64,000 nucleotides of DNA from Nocardia caishijiensis NBRC 108228 (GCF_001612825.1 NZ_BDBE01000033.1:62001-126000), one strand, 5' to 3'; shown: positions 51,250-62,086, counted from the stretch's first letter. Program-made: numbers and translations. The notes: generated by a model not told the origin, from the letters alone.

Positions 51250-54200
51250 CTACGACGCTTCGCCGCGCTGCGGAGCGGAACCGAGCAGCCCGGTCTCGCA
51301 ACCGATTCCGTTGGCCCGGTACAGCCCCTCGCCGAGGCGGGCCGTCGGCGAGAGCAACATGTCGGCCTCGAGCTGGCGGACCTGCTTCGCCGGGGTGCCG
51401 TCGGCGCCGAGGCGACGATCGGCGGGCTTCTCGTACAGTGCCGCGCCGCCGCACATGGCCTCGGCGAAGCGCTGCCTGCCCGCCAGCTGACGCGTCTGCG
51501 CCCGCTCTTGGTACTCCGCGCGCGCACCCGGCTCGATCGCGGCGAGGAACGCCTGCGGATGCACCACCGCCAGCAGACCCGACACGTGACCGAAGCCGAG
51601 CGAGGTCACCAGACCGGCCTTGAGCGCGAACTTCTCGCCGAAGCGCAGCGGTTCGCGGGCCCACACCAGGTGCGGGTAGGCCCGCATCTTCTCGTCGACG
51701 CAGTCCAGGCTCCGGTTCGGCGGCACCACACCGTTCTCCAGCACCTGGCACAGGCCGATGAGCTGGAAGGCCGCCGCGCCACCCTTGGCGTGGCCGGTGA
51801 GGCTCTTCTGCGACACCACGAACAGCGGGGCGCCGTCGGTACGGCCCAGCGCGCCCGCGAGCCGCTCGTGCAGCTCGGACTCGTTGGGATCGTTGGCGGC
51901 GGTGGAGGTGTCGTGCTTGGAGATCACCGCGATGTCGTCCGGGGTGACGCCGAGCTTGCGCAGCTCGGCGGCCAGCCGCGACCCGCTGCCGCCACGCCCC
52001 GCACCCAGCGCACCGAGACCCGGTGCCGGGATGGAGGTGTGCACGCCGTCGGCGAAGGACTGCGCGAAGGCCAGCACGCCGAGCACCGGCAGACCCATCT
52101 CCACGGCCACGTCACCTCGGGCCAGCAGCACGGTGCCGCCACCCTGCGATTCCACGAACCCGCCGCGACGGCGGTCGTTGGCGCGGGAGAAGTACCGGTC
52201 GCTGATGCCCTTGGCGCGCATGGCCGCCGAGTCGGCGGTGGCCGACATGTCACCGAAGCCGACGATGCCCTCGATCCCGAGATCGTCGTAACCACCGGCG
52301 ACCACGACCTCGGCCTTGCCGAGCCGGATCTTGTCGACGCCTTCCTCCACCGACACCGCTGCCGTGGCGCACGCCGCGACCGGATGCACCATGGCGCCGT
52401 AACTGCCGACGTAGGACTGCACCACGTGCGCCAGCGCGACGTTGGGCAGCGCCTCCTGCAGGATGTCGTTCGGGCGCGGCTCGCCGAGCAGGTTGTCGAC
52501 GTAGAGCGAGCGCATCGAGGACATGCCGCCCATGCCGGTGCCCTGGGTGTTGGCAACCAGACTCGGGTGCACCCAGCTCATCAGCTCGTCGGGGCTGAAG
52601 CCCGCGCTCACGAACGCGTCGACGGTGCAGACGATGTTCCACAGCGCGACACGGTCGATCGAGGCCGCCATGTCGGCGGAGATGCCCCAGATGGTCGGAT
52701 CCCATCCGGTGGGGATCTGCCCGCCCACCACGCGCGAGAGCTTGGCCTTGCGCGGAACGCGGATCTCGGTGCCCGCCTTGCGGGTCACGGTCCAGTCGCC
52801 GGAGTCCGCGACCGGGGTGATGACCGTGTGCTCGGGGTCGGCGGTGTGGAAGGCCCGCGCCTCGGCCTCGTTCGCGACCGTGAAGGTGAGGTCCTGGTCG
52901 AGGAACACCGAGGTGAGCAGCGGGGCGGCGTTGTCGAGCATGGCGCCGTCGTCTTCGTAGCGGCGCACACCGCAGCGTTCGACGACGGTGTCGTGGTAGC
53001 GCTCGGCGACGTCCTCCTCGGGCACGAAATCACCGGATTCGGTGTCGTACCAGCCCGGCTTGGGGTCGTTCTCCCAGCGGATCAGACCGGTGGTCCAGGC
53101 CAGCTCGAGCACACCGGCGGCCGAGAGCTCGTCCTCGACCTCCATCTCGAAGCGGGTGCGCGATGAGCCGTAGGGGCCGAGTTCACCGGCGCCGACGATG
53201 ACGACCATCTCGCTGAGATCGGCGGTCACCTCGCCCCATTCCGGCACCGGCAGCGCCGAGCTCATGGTCGGCGGTGCGGGCAGTGCGGCGATGGTTGCGG
53301 CGGTGGCCGCTTCCTCCTCGGCCGCGGCCGCCGCTTCCTGCGCCTGCTTGGCCAGCGCGGGCAGGTCGAGCTTGGCGCGGGCCAGGCCGCCGGTGAGGTC
53401 GATCTGCTGCGGACCGGTGACCGTCACCTGACGGGCCCGCGAGGTGCACCACTTCAGCAGTTCGTCGGCCATCTCGGTGGTCGACCAGGTGTGCACGCCC
53501 GCCGCCTCGACGGCCTCGACCATGGGGTCGTTGTGGCCCATCAGCCCGGTGCCGCGCACCCAGCCGATCAGCGCGTGTACCAGGGTGACCCGCGCGGCCC
53601 ACGACTTCTCGGCCTTCCACCGGCTGACGACCGCGTCGAGCGCGGCCTTCGACTCGCCGTAGGCGCCGTCGCCACCGAAGAGGCCACGATTGGGCGAACC
53701 CGGAAGCACCACATGCAGTTTCGCGTCGACGTCGTGGTCGGCGCCGAGGGCGGACAGGCCGCCGATCAGCCGCTCCACCGACCACAGCAGGACGCGCATC
53801 TCCATCTCGGCGCGCGCACCGGCGTCGGCCAGGTCACCCGCGACGCGCGGCGCCGCGAACGGCAGCAGCAGCGTCGGGGTCATGGCGTCCTTGATCTTGG
53901 TCTTGGCGCCACCGGCCGTGTCGACCTGTTCGGTGCCGACCCAGTCGATCAGGGCGTCGAGATCCTGGTAGGAGGCCATGTTCGCGGGCACCACCCACAG
54001 CGCCGCGCCGTGGCGGGCGTTGTCGCGGTAGAGCGAACGGTAGAACCGCAGCCGTTCGTCGTTCAGCCGCGAGGTGGTCACCACCACGGTGGCACCACCG
54101 GCGAGCAGCTTGCCGGTGACGGCGGCGGCGATGGATCCCTTGCTCGCGCCGGTGATCACGGCGACGTCGTCGGACCACAGGCCCGGCTCGGTGGTGTCGA

Positions 54201-57200
54201 GCGCGGCCTGCGCGATCTGCCCGTACACCCCGGCCAGGACCGACCGTGCCTCGCCCATCGCCCGCTGACGCCACCACTTCGCCTGTGCCGCGACGGCTTC
54301 CCCGGCGCCGACGTATCCGTCGATCGGGAGTTCGGCGGTGTCGGCGTCGTTGCCGAGCCACAGCTTGGCGAGGTCTTCGCGGGCGGTTGCCCAGCGGTCG
54401 TCGATGAGCACTGCCTTGCGGGCGTCGAACGCCGGGGCGACCAGACGCGGCCAGTCCGAACCCAATTCGGCCGACACGAGATCGACCAGGGTGTCGGGTG
54501 TCGCTTCCGGTGCGCTCACCTGCTCGCTGAGGCCGAGCTGCTCGAGCACCACCCGGGCCGCGGTGGCGAGCACGCCGTCACGACCGGTGATCTGCTCGGT
54601 GAACTCACCGAGCGCCGCCGCGTCGACGGTGCCGCCCGACGCGCCTCCGGCCGAGGGCAGCGAGACCGCGACCCCGCGCCGGGCGGCGACCGCCTGCACG
54701 GCGGCGTCGATCGCGGCGTCGACGGAGGCAGCGTCGGTGAGCGCGCCACCGGTGAGCCCACCGAGGTCCCCGCCACGCACGCTGGCGCCTTCGCGGGTGC
54801 CGAGCGACACCTCGGCGGTGACGTGGCTGGCCCAGCCGTCGCCGAGCTCCCAGACCTTCTTCACCCGGTCGGCGATGGCGGCGGGCCGCTTGCCCGAGGG
54901 TCCGAAGACCTTGCGCAGGTGGTCGCCGATGGCGTCGGTGAGCACGGTGCCGAAGGGCTTGTAGGTGCGGGCCAGGCGTTCGACGGTGGCCGCGAGGGCA
55001 CCCATGTCGGCGTCGGCGGCACCGTCGATGGCACCGAGGGACAGCTCGGCGCCGAGGTCGACGAGCAGCTGGTTGCGGCGCGAGGACACACCGTCGCAGA
55101 GGCCCTCGATGGTGTCGACCGGGCCGATCTGGTCCAGGCGCAGCTTGGTCCACAGCGCGATGAGCACGCGGGTGGCGTCGGCGGCGGTGAAGGCGATGTC
55201 GTCGGGGCGCGGTCCGCCGGTCGCCACCGGTGCGGCGGCCACGGGAGCGGCTGCGGCAGCAGGGGTTTCGGCGGCCGGGGTCTCCTCGATGTCGTCCTCG
55301 ACCGGCGCGGGATCGGTGTCGGTGGAGTAGACGACCGCGGCATCGCGCTCGACATTGACCACCTCGACCGTCGCCCCACCGAACGCGGGCAGTTTCAGCG
55401 TCTGGCTGGCCAGGTTCGCCACGGTCGGCGTGGCCCCGAGACCGATCTCGACGAAACGCTCCACGCCGAGCCCGCCGTGGGCGGTGTCGGTGAACAGCAG
55501 GTCCTGGGTCTCGATCCAGCGGACCGGGCTGGCGAACTGCCAGGCCAGCAGCTCGATCAGCACCACGCGGCACAGTTCGGCGTCGCGCTCGGCCCAGCTG
55601 TCGAAGTCGGCGAGCACCGCTTGCAGCGGCTCCGACGGCACGAGTTCGGCGATCTCGGTGAGGAATTCGCGTTCCAACGAGAACGGGCGCGGCACCAGGT
55701 TCGGGATGTAGCGCCCGACGAGCACCTCCGGGTGCACCTCGGTGGGCAGCAGCTGTTCGAGCTTGTGCCGGAACTCCGGCACGCCGTCGCGCAGCACCGA
55801 GGAGTGGAACGGCACGTCGATACCGGGGACCAGGATGAACGCCCGCTTGCCACCGAACTCGGCGCGGCGACGGTCGATCTCGGTCTCCAGGGCCTCCAGC
55901 CCGGCCACGGTGCCCGCGATGGCGTACTGCGAGCCGCGCAGGTTGAGGTTGACGACCTCGAGGAACTCGCCGGTCGCTTCGCCGATACCGGTGACGAAGT
56001 CGATCACCTCGTCGTCGGGCAGGCCGATCTGCGACGGGCGGATGGCGGCCATCCGGTAGTCGCTGCGGCCCAGCGCGTCGCGCGGGACCAGTTCGTGCAT
56101 GGCCGAACCGCGCTGGAACACCACCTCGAGCACGGCTTCCAGCGGCAGCACACCGGCCACGGCGGCCAGCGCGTTGTACTCACCGACCGAGTGCCCGGCC
56201 AGCATGGCGCCTTCGACGAAGGCACCGGCCTCGCGCAGCTCGGCGACCTGGGCGACGCCGAGAGTGGCCATGGCGACCTGGGTGAACTGGGTCAGGTGCA
56301 GCACACCGTCGGGGTGGCGGTGTTCGACACCGCGCGCCTTGAGGTAGGTGGGGTTGTCGCGCACCACCGCCAGGATCGAGAAACCGAGGGCCTCGCGGGT
56401 GTGCGCGTCGGCACGCTCCCACACCCGTTTGGCCGCCTTCGAGCGGGTCAGTGCGTCCAGGCCCATCCCCTTGCGCTGGATGCCCTGTCCGGGGAAGGCG
56501 TACACGGTCTTCGGGGCGGCGGTGCGCCCGGTCGCGGTCATGACCAGGTCACCCTCGACGCGGCAGGAGACCTCGACGATCTCGGCGCCCGCGTCCACCG
56601 CGATCCGCTCCACCCGCACGTCGACGGTCGCGCCGGGGCGGACCATGCCGAGGAACCGGGTGGTCCAGGCCGTGAGAGTGCGTGCGGGAACGGAGCTTTC
56701 GGGATCCACCGCGACCACCGCGTGCTGGGCGGCGGCGGACAGCCACATGCCGTGCACGATCGGGCTGCCGAGACCGGCCAGCTTGGCGGCGGCCTCGCTG
56801 GTGTGGATCGGGTTGTGGTCGCCGGAGACGGCGGCGAAGGCGTGCATGGCGCGGGGCGCGGCCATGCGCACATCGCGACGGCGGCGACGCGGGGTGTCGG
56901 TGGCCGCCTCGGCGACGGCCCCGGCGGCGCGCGGCGGGTCGGTGAGCTCACCGGCGCCGTTGCGACCCCGGATGGCGAAGCGCTCGACCAGCCGGGCGAG
57001 CGGGGTGGCGTCGAGCCCCTGGTCGAGGATGACCCCGATATTGACGGCCACCTCGACCACCCGGCCCATATCGGTGTCGACCACCGCGCCACCGTCGGCG
57101 CGGACCACGAGAATCGCGGTCTCCGAGGGAAGTTCGGCGAGCAGTTCGATCTGGTGATCCAAGTGGACCAGGTCGAGCATGCCCTCGATCACGGAACCAC

Positions 57201-60200
57201 CGGCGGGCGTGCGGGCCGCGCCGAGCACCGCGAAGACGGCGGGCCAGCAGGCACCGACGAGCACGTCGGGCGCGGTCCGGCCGAGGGTGCTGAGCGCCTC
57301 GGGCAGACCCGAACCGGTGACGCCCGCGTGGTCGGCGATCAGATCGGGCCGCCAGGCCAGGTTCAGGTGGGCCACACCGGACTTCACCTCCGGCAGCGAC
57401 GCCCCGGCGGCCACGCCGAGCAGCGCGGACATGGCGGCTTCGGCGTCGGCTTCGGTGATGACCGGTGCCCCACCGGAATACACGCTCACCGGGACGGTGA
57501 TCCGGATCCGCACCGCGTCCTTGCCCAACAGCGGAACAGCGAGTTCGACATAGCTGAATTCGGCCTCGGGGCCGGTGGTTTCGGTCAGCATGGCACCGGT
57601 GCCCGGGTGCACAGCACTGCCCTGCTCGACCACCCACTCCGACACCGCGCCGAGGCGATGCACCGGGTTCACGGTGGTGCGCCCGGCCCACTGCACATCG
57701 GGGGCGGCCAGCACCGTGTCGATCGGACCCGCGACCACATCGGCCACCCGGCGCGCGTCCACCGCCGCCGGGGTGACACCCGAGCGGACCAGGCTGAACG
57801 CGGTATCCTGCTCGAAGCGGTCGAGCAGTTCGCCTACCGGCTCGTCGACGCGGGTGATGCCCGCCACCGCGACGGTGCCGGGGATCACGCACACCTGGTC
57901 GGCCGAGTAGCGCGGATCATGGGCCTGCCACAGCGAATCCGAGCGCCACCAGCGGCGCACGTCGGCGTCGATGACGGGCACGAAGTTCACCGGCTTGCCC
58001 GGCGTCTTGCACAGCGACACGAAGAACGGCACGTCGGCCGGGTGCAGCACGGTCTCGGCGACAGCCGGGTACTGCTTCTTCAGCGCGCACAGCGCCTGCA
58101 CGGGGTGCTCGAAGTCGGCGTCGTCGGCGAAGAGGGTTTCGATCTCGCCGCGGTCGGCCGGGTGCAGCCGGGCCTCGGTGCGCCGCATCATCTCCGCGAA
58201 CCGGTCGCGCCAGCTGATGTCGAGCCAGTCCGAGCGGGTGGCGTCGCGAATGGCGTCACCGATGTCGCTGCCGCAATCGAAGGAGATCGGGACATCACTG
58301 GAAACAGCCAGGGAGACATAGCGTTCCAGCCACTGCTGGTAGGTCATGGTCGCCACGTCGCCGAAGTACGGCTTGGCGGTGGCGTCGAGCGCGGCGATGA
58401 TCTCGTCGCGGCGCGCGGCCACGGCGTCGGCGTCACCGGCGACCTCGTCGAGCAGGCGACCGGTGCGCGAGGCGGCGTTGTCGATCTCGTGGATGTCGGC
58501 GCCGAGCTGGCTGCGACCCGAGGCCATGCCGCCGCTCGCGGTGCCCGCACCCACCCAGTCGGGGGTGCCGGGGGTGTCGACAAGGAGCTGCTTGACCTCG
58601 GGGGCCGTGGTCGCCTCGAGGGTCGCCATGGCCGCGGTGCCGATCAGCACGCCGTCGAGGGGCATCACCGGGTAGCCGTGGTTCGTCGCCCAGGTGCCGG
58701 TGAGGTAGTCGGTGGCGCGCTCGGGCGTGCCGATGCCGCCGCCGACGCAGACCACCACATTGGTGCGGGCGCGCAGTTCGGCGTAGGTGGCCAGCAGCAG
58801 GTCGTCCAGGTCTTCCCAGGAGTGGTGCCCGCCCGCTTTGCCACCTTCGATGTGCGTGATCACCGGGTAGTCCGGCACCTCGTCGGCGATCCGCAGCACG
58901 GCCCGGATCTGCGCGACGGTGCCCGGCTTGAAGGCGACGTGGCTGATACCGACCTCGGTGAGCTCGGCGATCAGCGCGACGGCTTCGTCGAGTTCCGGGA
59001 TACCCGCGGTGACGATCACACCGTCCAGCGGCGCACCGGCCGCACGTGCCTTCTGCACGAGCCGCTTGCCACCGAGCTGCAGCTTCCACAGGTACGGGTC
59101 GAGGAACAGCGAGTTGAACTGCACCGCGCGGCCCGGCTGCAGCAGCTGACGCAGCTCGGTCATCCGGTCGGCGAAGATCTGTTCGGTGACCTGTCCACCA
59201 CCGGCCAGCTCGGCCCAGTGCCCGGCATTGGCCGCCGCGGCGACGATCTTCGCGTCGACCGTGGTCGGCGTCATCCCGGCCAGCAGGATCGGCGAGCGCC
59301 CGGTGAGGCGGGTGAAGGCGGTCTCCACGACGATGCGACCGTTGGGCAGGCGCACCGGCTTCGGCGCGAACGCCGACCACGGCACCGACGGTTCCGGCGC
59401 CGCACCCGGGGTGAGCAGGCTGCGCTGACCCGCGCGCGTGGCCGCCGCGACGACACCGACACCCGTGCCCTTGAGCGAACCACCGGTCAGACGCGAGAGC
59501 AGGTCGCCGGGGCCGAGGTCGAGGATCCACTGCGCGCCCGCGTCGACGGCGGAGTCGACGATGGCGACCCAGTCGATGGGGTCGACGAGCACCTGCTGTG
59601 CCAGCGTGGCCGCCAGATCGGCGTCGAGCTCGCACTGCCTGGCCCAACCCGCCACCACGTCGACGGTCTCGGCCAGGGCCGGATGATGGAAGGCGACGTC
59701 GACGGTCACGTCCTCGAAGACGGGCGAGAACACCGCGCCACCACGGGTTTTCGCCTCACGCTCACGATTCTGTTCCTCGTGCAGCCGCGCGCAGCGCGTC
59801 CGCACCCGATCGATCTGCGCGGGCGCGCCCGACAGCACGACCCGCCTGCGGCCGTTGCGGATCGACACCACCGCGGCCTGCGCCGGGTCGACCCCTTCGC
59901 TCACCTCGGCGACGATCGCGCGCAACTGCTCCGGATCGACATTCGACACCGCGACCATCGGCGAGCGCTCCCCCACCGGCATCAGCCCGCGCCTGCGCGC
60001 GATCAGACCGGCGGCGGCCCCGACGAGCTGGGCAATCGCCAGCAGCTCCGCGTCGCGCGCGCCCCCGGCCCGCACAGCCTCCGCGGCGAACAGCCCCTGC
60101 GAGTGTCCGATGACCGCCACCGGCGCCTGCTCGGCCGGGTCGAGACCCTGCAGTCGCAGCGCGCGGATCGCCGCGAGCTGGGTGAGCAGCACGCCTGGCA

Positions 60201-60579
60201 TCGATACCGGCGCCGACCGCAGGATCGCGTCGGCCGGTGCCGACGACGGCTCCTCCGGTTCGTCGAGTTCGCTCTCGAGCACCCACCCCATGGGGTCGAA
60301 TCCACCCGGACGGACCATCAGCAACTGGGTGGCAACCGGATCGATCAGCGCTGCGGCTTCGTGCACCAGCGCCGTCAACTCCGACTCGAGCGCGCTGTCG
60401 CGCCCGATCTCCTCGAGCTCGCGCAGCCACTGCGCACCCTGCCCGCCGAACGCCAACGCATACCCCGAACCGCTGCGCAACTGCTCGAGCAGCGACACCC
60501 GGACACCCGTCGCCCGGCCACGACCTTCGGCTTTCGCGGTCGACCCCGTGCCCATCTCGGTGCTCTCGTTGATCGTCAA
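51250..60579 (-). CDS. fas: Type I fatty acid synthase
   Basis: About 3,109 residues. In order: acetyl transferase (GHSQG, Ser160); FMN enoyl reductase (AGMTPTTVDAKIVAAAANAG from about 435, and EGGKAGGHHSWEDLDDL near 576); hot-dog dehydratase (SGDHNPIH, His1255); malonyl/palmitoyl transferase (AGHSVGEY, Ser1464); ACP (GVSSRRNQLLVDLG, Ser1832/1833); ketoreductase (ITGASKGSIAA near 2140, YGESK near 2305); ketosynthase (AACATAAVS, Cys2737; SQKSLTGHAKGG). Makes C16-C26 acyl-CoAs that feed mycolic acids. The TTG start at 60579 fits the Rv2524c N-terminus (TIxE) and follows AGGAGAAGGAAG. No break seen in 9.3 kb. Confidence 0.98.
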   Translation of the reverse strand: MTINESTEMGTGSTAKAEGRGRATGVRVSLLEQLRSGSGYALAFGGQGAQWLRELEEIGRDSALESELTALVHEAAALIDPVATQLLMVRPGGFDPMGWVLESELDEPEEPSSAPADAILRSAPVSMPGVLLTQLAAIRALRLQGLDPAEQAPVAVIGHSQGLFAAEAVRAGGARDAELLAIAQLVGAAAGLIARRRGLMPVGERSPMVAVSNVDPEQLRAIVAEVSEGVDPAQAAVVSIRNGRRRVVLSGAPAQIDRVRTRCARLHEEQNREREAKTRGGAVFSPVFEDVTVDVAFHHPALAETVDVVAGWARQCELDADLAATLAQQVLVDPIDWVAIVDSAVDAGAQWILDLGPGDLLSRLTGGSLKGTGVGVVAAATRAGQRSLLTPGAAPEPSVPWSAFAPKPVRLPNGRIVVETAFTRLTGRSPILLAGMTPTTVDAKIVAAAANAGHWAELAGGGQVTEQIFADRMTELRQLLQPGRAVQFNSLFLDPYLWKLQLGGKRLVQKARAAGAPLDGVIVTAGIPELDEAVALIAELTEVGISHVAFKPGTVAQIRAVLRIADEVPDYPVITHIEGGKAGGHHSWEDLDDLLLATYAELRARTNVVVCVGGGIGTPERATDYLTGTWATNHGYPVMPLDGVLIGTAAMATLEATTAPEVKQLLVDTPGTPDWVGAGTASGGMASGRSQLGADIHEIDNAASRTGRLLDEVAGDADAVAARRDEIIAALDATAKPYFGDVATMTYQQWLERYVSLAVSSDVPISFDCGSDIGDAIRDATRSDWLDISWRDRFAEMMRRTEARLHPADRGEIETLFADDADFEHPVQALCALKKQYPAVAETVLHPADVPFFVSLCKTPGKPVNFVPVIDADVRRWWRSDSLWQAHDPRYSADQVCVIPGTVAVAGITRVDEPVGELLDRFEQDTAFSLVRSGVTPAAVDARRVADVVAGPIDTVLAAPDVQWAGRTTVNPVHRLGAVSEWVVEQGSAVHPGTGAMLTETTGPEAEFSYVELAVPLLGKDAVRIRITVPVSVYSGGAPVITEADAEAAMSALLGVAAGASLPEVKSGVAHLNLAWRPDLIADHAGVTGSGLPEALSTLGRTAPDVLVGACWPAVFAVLGAARTPAGGSVIEGMLDLVHLDHQIELLAELPSETAILVVRADGGAVVDTDMGRVVEVAVNIGVILDQGLDATPLARLVERFAIRGRNGAGELTDPPRAAGAVAEAATDTPRRRRRDVRMAAPRAMHAFAAVSGDHNPIHTSEAAAKLAGLGSPIVHGMWLSAAAQHAVVAVDPESSVPARTLTAWTTRFLGMVRPGATVDVRVERIAVDAGAEIVEVSCRVEGDLVMTATGRTAAPKTVYAFPGQGIQRKGMGLDALTRSKAAKRVWERADAHTREALGFSILAVVRDNPTYLKARGVEHRHPDGVLHLTQFTQVAMATLGVAQVAELREAGAFVEGAMLAGHSVGEYNALAAVAGVLPLEAVLEVVFQRGSAMHELVPRDALGRSDYRMAAIRPSQIGLPDDEVIDFVTGIGEATGEFLEVVNLNLRGSQYAIAGTVAGLEALETEIDRRRAEFGGKRAFILVPGIDVPFHSSVLRDGVPEFRHKLEQLLPTEVHPEVLVGRYIPNLVPRPFSLEREFLTEIAELVPSEPLQAVLADFDSWAERDAELCRVVLIELLAWQFASPVRWIETQDLLFTDTAHGGLGVERFVEIGLGATPTVANLASQTLKLPAFGGATVEVVNVERDAAVVYSTDTDPAPVEDDIEETPAAETPAAAAAPVAAAPVATGGPRPDDIAFTAADATRVLIALWTKLRLDQIGPVDTIEGLCDGVSSRRNQLLVDLGAELSLGAIDGAADADMGALAATVERLARTYKPFGTVLTDAIGDHLRKVFGPSGKRPAAIADRVKKVWELGDGWASHVTAEVSLGTREGASVRGGDLGGLTGGALTDAASVDAAIDAAVQAVAARRGVAVSLPSAGGASGGTVDAAALGEFTEQITGRDGVLATAARVVLEQLGLSEQVSAPEATPDTLVDLVSAELGSDWPRLVAPAFDARKAVLIDDRWATAREDLAKLWLGNDADTAELPIDGYVGAGEAVAAQAKWWRQRAMGEARSVLAGVYGQIAQAALDTTEPGLWSDDVAVITGASKGSIAAAVTGKLLAGGATVVVTTSRLNDERLRFYRSLYRDNARHGAALWVVPANMASYQDLDALIDWVGTEQVDTAGGAKTKIKDAMTPTLLLPFAAPRVAGDLADAGARAEMEMRVLLWSVERLIGGLSALGADHDVDAKLHVVLPGSPNRGLFGGDGAYGESKAALDAVVSRWKAEKSWAARVTLVHALIGWVRGTGLMGHNDPMVEAVEAAGVHTWSTTEMADELLKWCTSRARQVTVTGPQQIDLTGGLARAKLDLPALAKQAQEAAAAAEEEAATAATIAALPAPPTMSSALPVPEWGEVTADLSEMVVIVGAGELGPYGSSRTRFEMEVEDELSAAGVLELAWTTGLIRWENDPKPGWYDTESGDFVPEEDVAERYHDTVVERCGVRRYEDDGAMLDNAAPLLTSVFLDQDLTFTVANEAEARAFHTADPEHTVITPVADSGDWTVTRKAGTEIRVPRKAKLSRVVGGQIPTGWDPTIWGISADMAASIDRVALWNIVCTVDAFVSAGFSPDELMSWVHPSLVANTQGTGMGGMSSMRSLYVDNLLGEPRPNDILQEALPNVALAHVVQSYVGSYGAMVHPVAACATAAVSVEEGVDKIRLGKAEVVVAGGYDDLGIEGIVGFGDMSATADSAAMRAKGISDRYFSRANDRRRGGFVESQGGGTVLLARGDVAVEMGLPVLGVLAFAQSFADGVHTSIPAPGLGALGAGRGGSGSRLAAELRKLGVTPDDIAVISKHDTSTAANDPNESELHERLAGALGRTDGAPLFVVSQKSLTGHAKGGAAAFQLIGLCQVLENGVVPPNRSLDCVDEKMRAYPHLVWAREPLRFGEKFALKAGLVTSLGFGHVSGLLAVVHPQAFLAAIEPGARAEYQERAQTRQLAGRQRFAEAMCGGAALYEKPADRRLGADGTPAKQVRQLEADMLLSPTARLGEGLYRANGIGCETGLLGSAPQRGEAS

Positions 60580-60951
60580 GTCGCTCGACTTCCTTCTCCT
60601 GGCGCTCCGCCCACCGACGGCACGCACACGTATCCGGCAGCCCCTCGGGCCTGTTTGAGAGCCACGATCGCACAAAATCATGAGGAAAGCCTCACGTTTC
60701 TCGCCCCCACGACAGCTACCACCCAGTATTTATGCACGCATGTACCACATTATTCTGAAACATGACCCCGCCTCATGTTTGAACCCGCAGGTGAGGCCCC
60801 AGTGTCCGTTTGCAAAACATGAGTGCCCCTCATATTGACTTTATCGAATCGTTATAACCCCAGGTCGTGTTACCCACCAGTACGCCACGCCGCCCCAACG
60901 CTTGGGACAGCCCGATTCGCCCGGTAGAGTTTGGACGGTCGTACACATCCA
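60580..60951 (-). promoter_or_regulatory. fas promoter region with three inverted repeats
   Basis: 371 gene-free bases. Perfect repeat AAACATGA-N7-TCATGTTT at 60758-60780. A near copy AAACATGA-N7-TCATATT at 60815-60837. A shorter related ATGAGG-N4-CCTCAC at 60680-60695. Half-site is ATGA/TCAT. AT-rich stretches between them would hold the promoter. Fits published reports that FasR binds conserved inverted repeats before fas. Confidence 0.7.
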
Positions 60952-61033
60952 GCGCGAGTGGCGAAATTGGCAGACGCGCCAGATTTAGGTTCTGGTGTCC
61001 ACGGACGTAGGGGTTCAAGTCCCCTCTCGCGCA
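60952..61033 (+). tRNA. tRNA-Leu (anticodon TAG)
   Basis: 82 bases with a class II variable arm. Acceptor GCGCGAG/CTCGCGC, anticodon loop TTTAGGT (TAG), T arm GGTTCAAGTCC. CCA not encoded. The genes downstream look accessory. Confidence 0.95.
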
Positions 61034-61274
61034 CAGATTTGTGGCACGCGTGCCACCAGAGGCCTTCGCGCGCTCGGCCGCGCCACCCGACGTCGACCGA
61101 GGCGTGTCCGGGCCCAATCCTCCACATACAGCGAGACCCCGGCCCAACTGAGCCTTCTCACGTCGCCGCTACGACCAATAACCGGGGCCCCTAGGCGTTG
61201 ACTTGCAGGCGGCCGTGACGCACACTTCATAGCAGCTGCCTGACCGGGCCGCCGAGGCGCGGAAGGTGATACGG
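61034..61274. other. Region after tRNA-Leu
   Basis: No gene or clear terminator stem was found. A possible attachment-site half was sought by looking for a repeat of the tRNA 3' end; none was seen within the window. Confidence 0.4.
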
Positions 61275-61943
61275 ATGTTGCACATCAAACTGACCGAAGC
61301 CGTACCCGCAGAGGACCCGACTGATCCTCTCGAGCGCGACTTCTACGGCTGGGACCCCAACCGATCGTTGGAAGAGAACTGGCGATCCAACCGCGGCTAC
61401 TACGCGTTGGGCACGCGAGCCGATCGCGAACAGTACGTTCTCTTCTCGTACAACAAGACCGGCCGCATCGTGATGGCCGCTCGGATCGACGGGATCGTCG
61501 ATGCGGTCGGTCGACCGGGGCGGCGGATCATCGCAGGCGAACTGCTCGACACGGACCACCCCGTCTGGCAGGCCTACGTCGGCGACCTCGCTCCCGCGAA
61601 ATCACGGAGTGCACGTAATCCGATCACCTACGACGACGATACGACTCCGGGATTCGGCAGGCCGTGCCGCTGCGGGTGCGGCACGGAGATTTTCGGCGCC
61701 GTCTTCGTCTCCGGTCACGACCAAGCCGCGCTTCATCAGCGGGTCGCGATGATCGGCACGATCCCCGAGTTCTTGGACTGGTTCGACGCCGTGATGGCCG
61801 GGAACACCGAGTCCGACCGAACGCAGACGACAGTGCTCCGCACCGATGGGCAACTCGTCCTCTCGGTGCGAACGGACGGAGGAGTCGACCTCACCTTCGC
61901 TCCGAGCACACCTGCCGAGGCGAAGGAGAGGGGGCGATTGTGA
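61275..61943 (+). CDS. Hypothetical protein with CxCGCG metal-like motif
   Basis: 222 residues. The N-terminal half is polar (YGWDPNRSLEENWRSNRGYY, ALGTRADREQYVLFSYNKTG). The middle has GRPCRCGCGTEIFGAVFVSG then HDQAALHQRV, a compact Cys/His cluster like those in small zinc-binding or phage-borne proteins. No catalytic motif recognised. GGAAGG eight bases before ATG 61275; a GTG at 61266 is possible. Lies between tRNA-Leu and an Abi-like gene. Confidence 0.65.
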   Translation: MLHIKLTEAVPAEDPTDPLERDFYGWDPNRSLEENWRSNRGYYALGTRADREQYVLFSYNKTGRIVMAARIDGIVDAVGRPGRRIIAGELLDTDHPVWQAYVGDLAPAKSRSARNPITYDDDTTPGFGRPCRCGCGTEIFGAVFVSGHDQAALHQRVAMIGTIPEFLDWFDAVMAGNTESDRTQTTVLRTDGQLVLSVRTDGGVDLTFAPSTPAEAKERGRL

Positions 61944-62050
61944 TTGTCGAACAATCGATGTGCTCTGCACACCGTCAACCGCACAACCCCGCGCGTACTG
62001 GCGCAATGCAGTCAGCTGCCGCGTGAAATGCACCCAGCCCGTCGACAACG

Positions 62051-62086
62051 CGAAGACCCCCTACCGACGGGGGCAAGGGGTCTTCG
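62051..62086 (+). terminator. Terminator after the CxCGCG gene
   Basis: 10-bp stem CGAAGACCCC / GGGGTCTTCG with a 16-base loop. Separates the two accessory genes, which are therefore probably transcribed independently. Confidence 0.65.

Noticed and set aside
53491..60765. A 2,424-codon open frame on the plus strand opposite fas
   Set aside because: Its composition (runs of His, Arg, Gly, Val, Asp) is the mirror of the fas codons, there is no domain, and the minus-strand fas is complete. Long antisense frames are normal in DNA of this GC.
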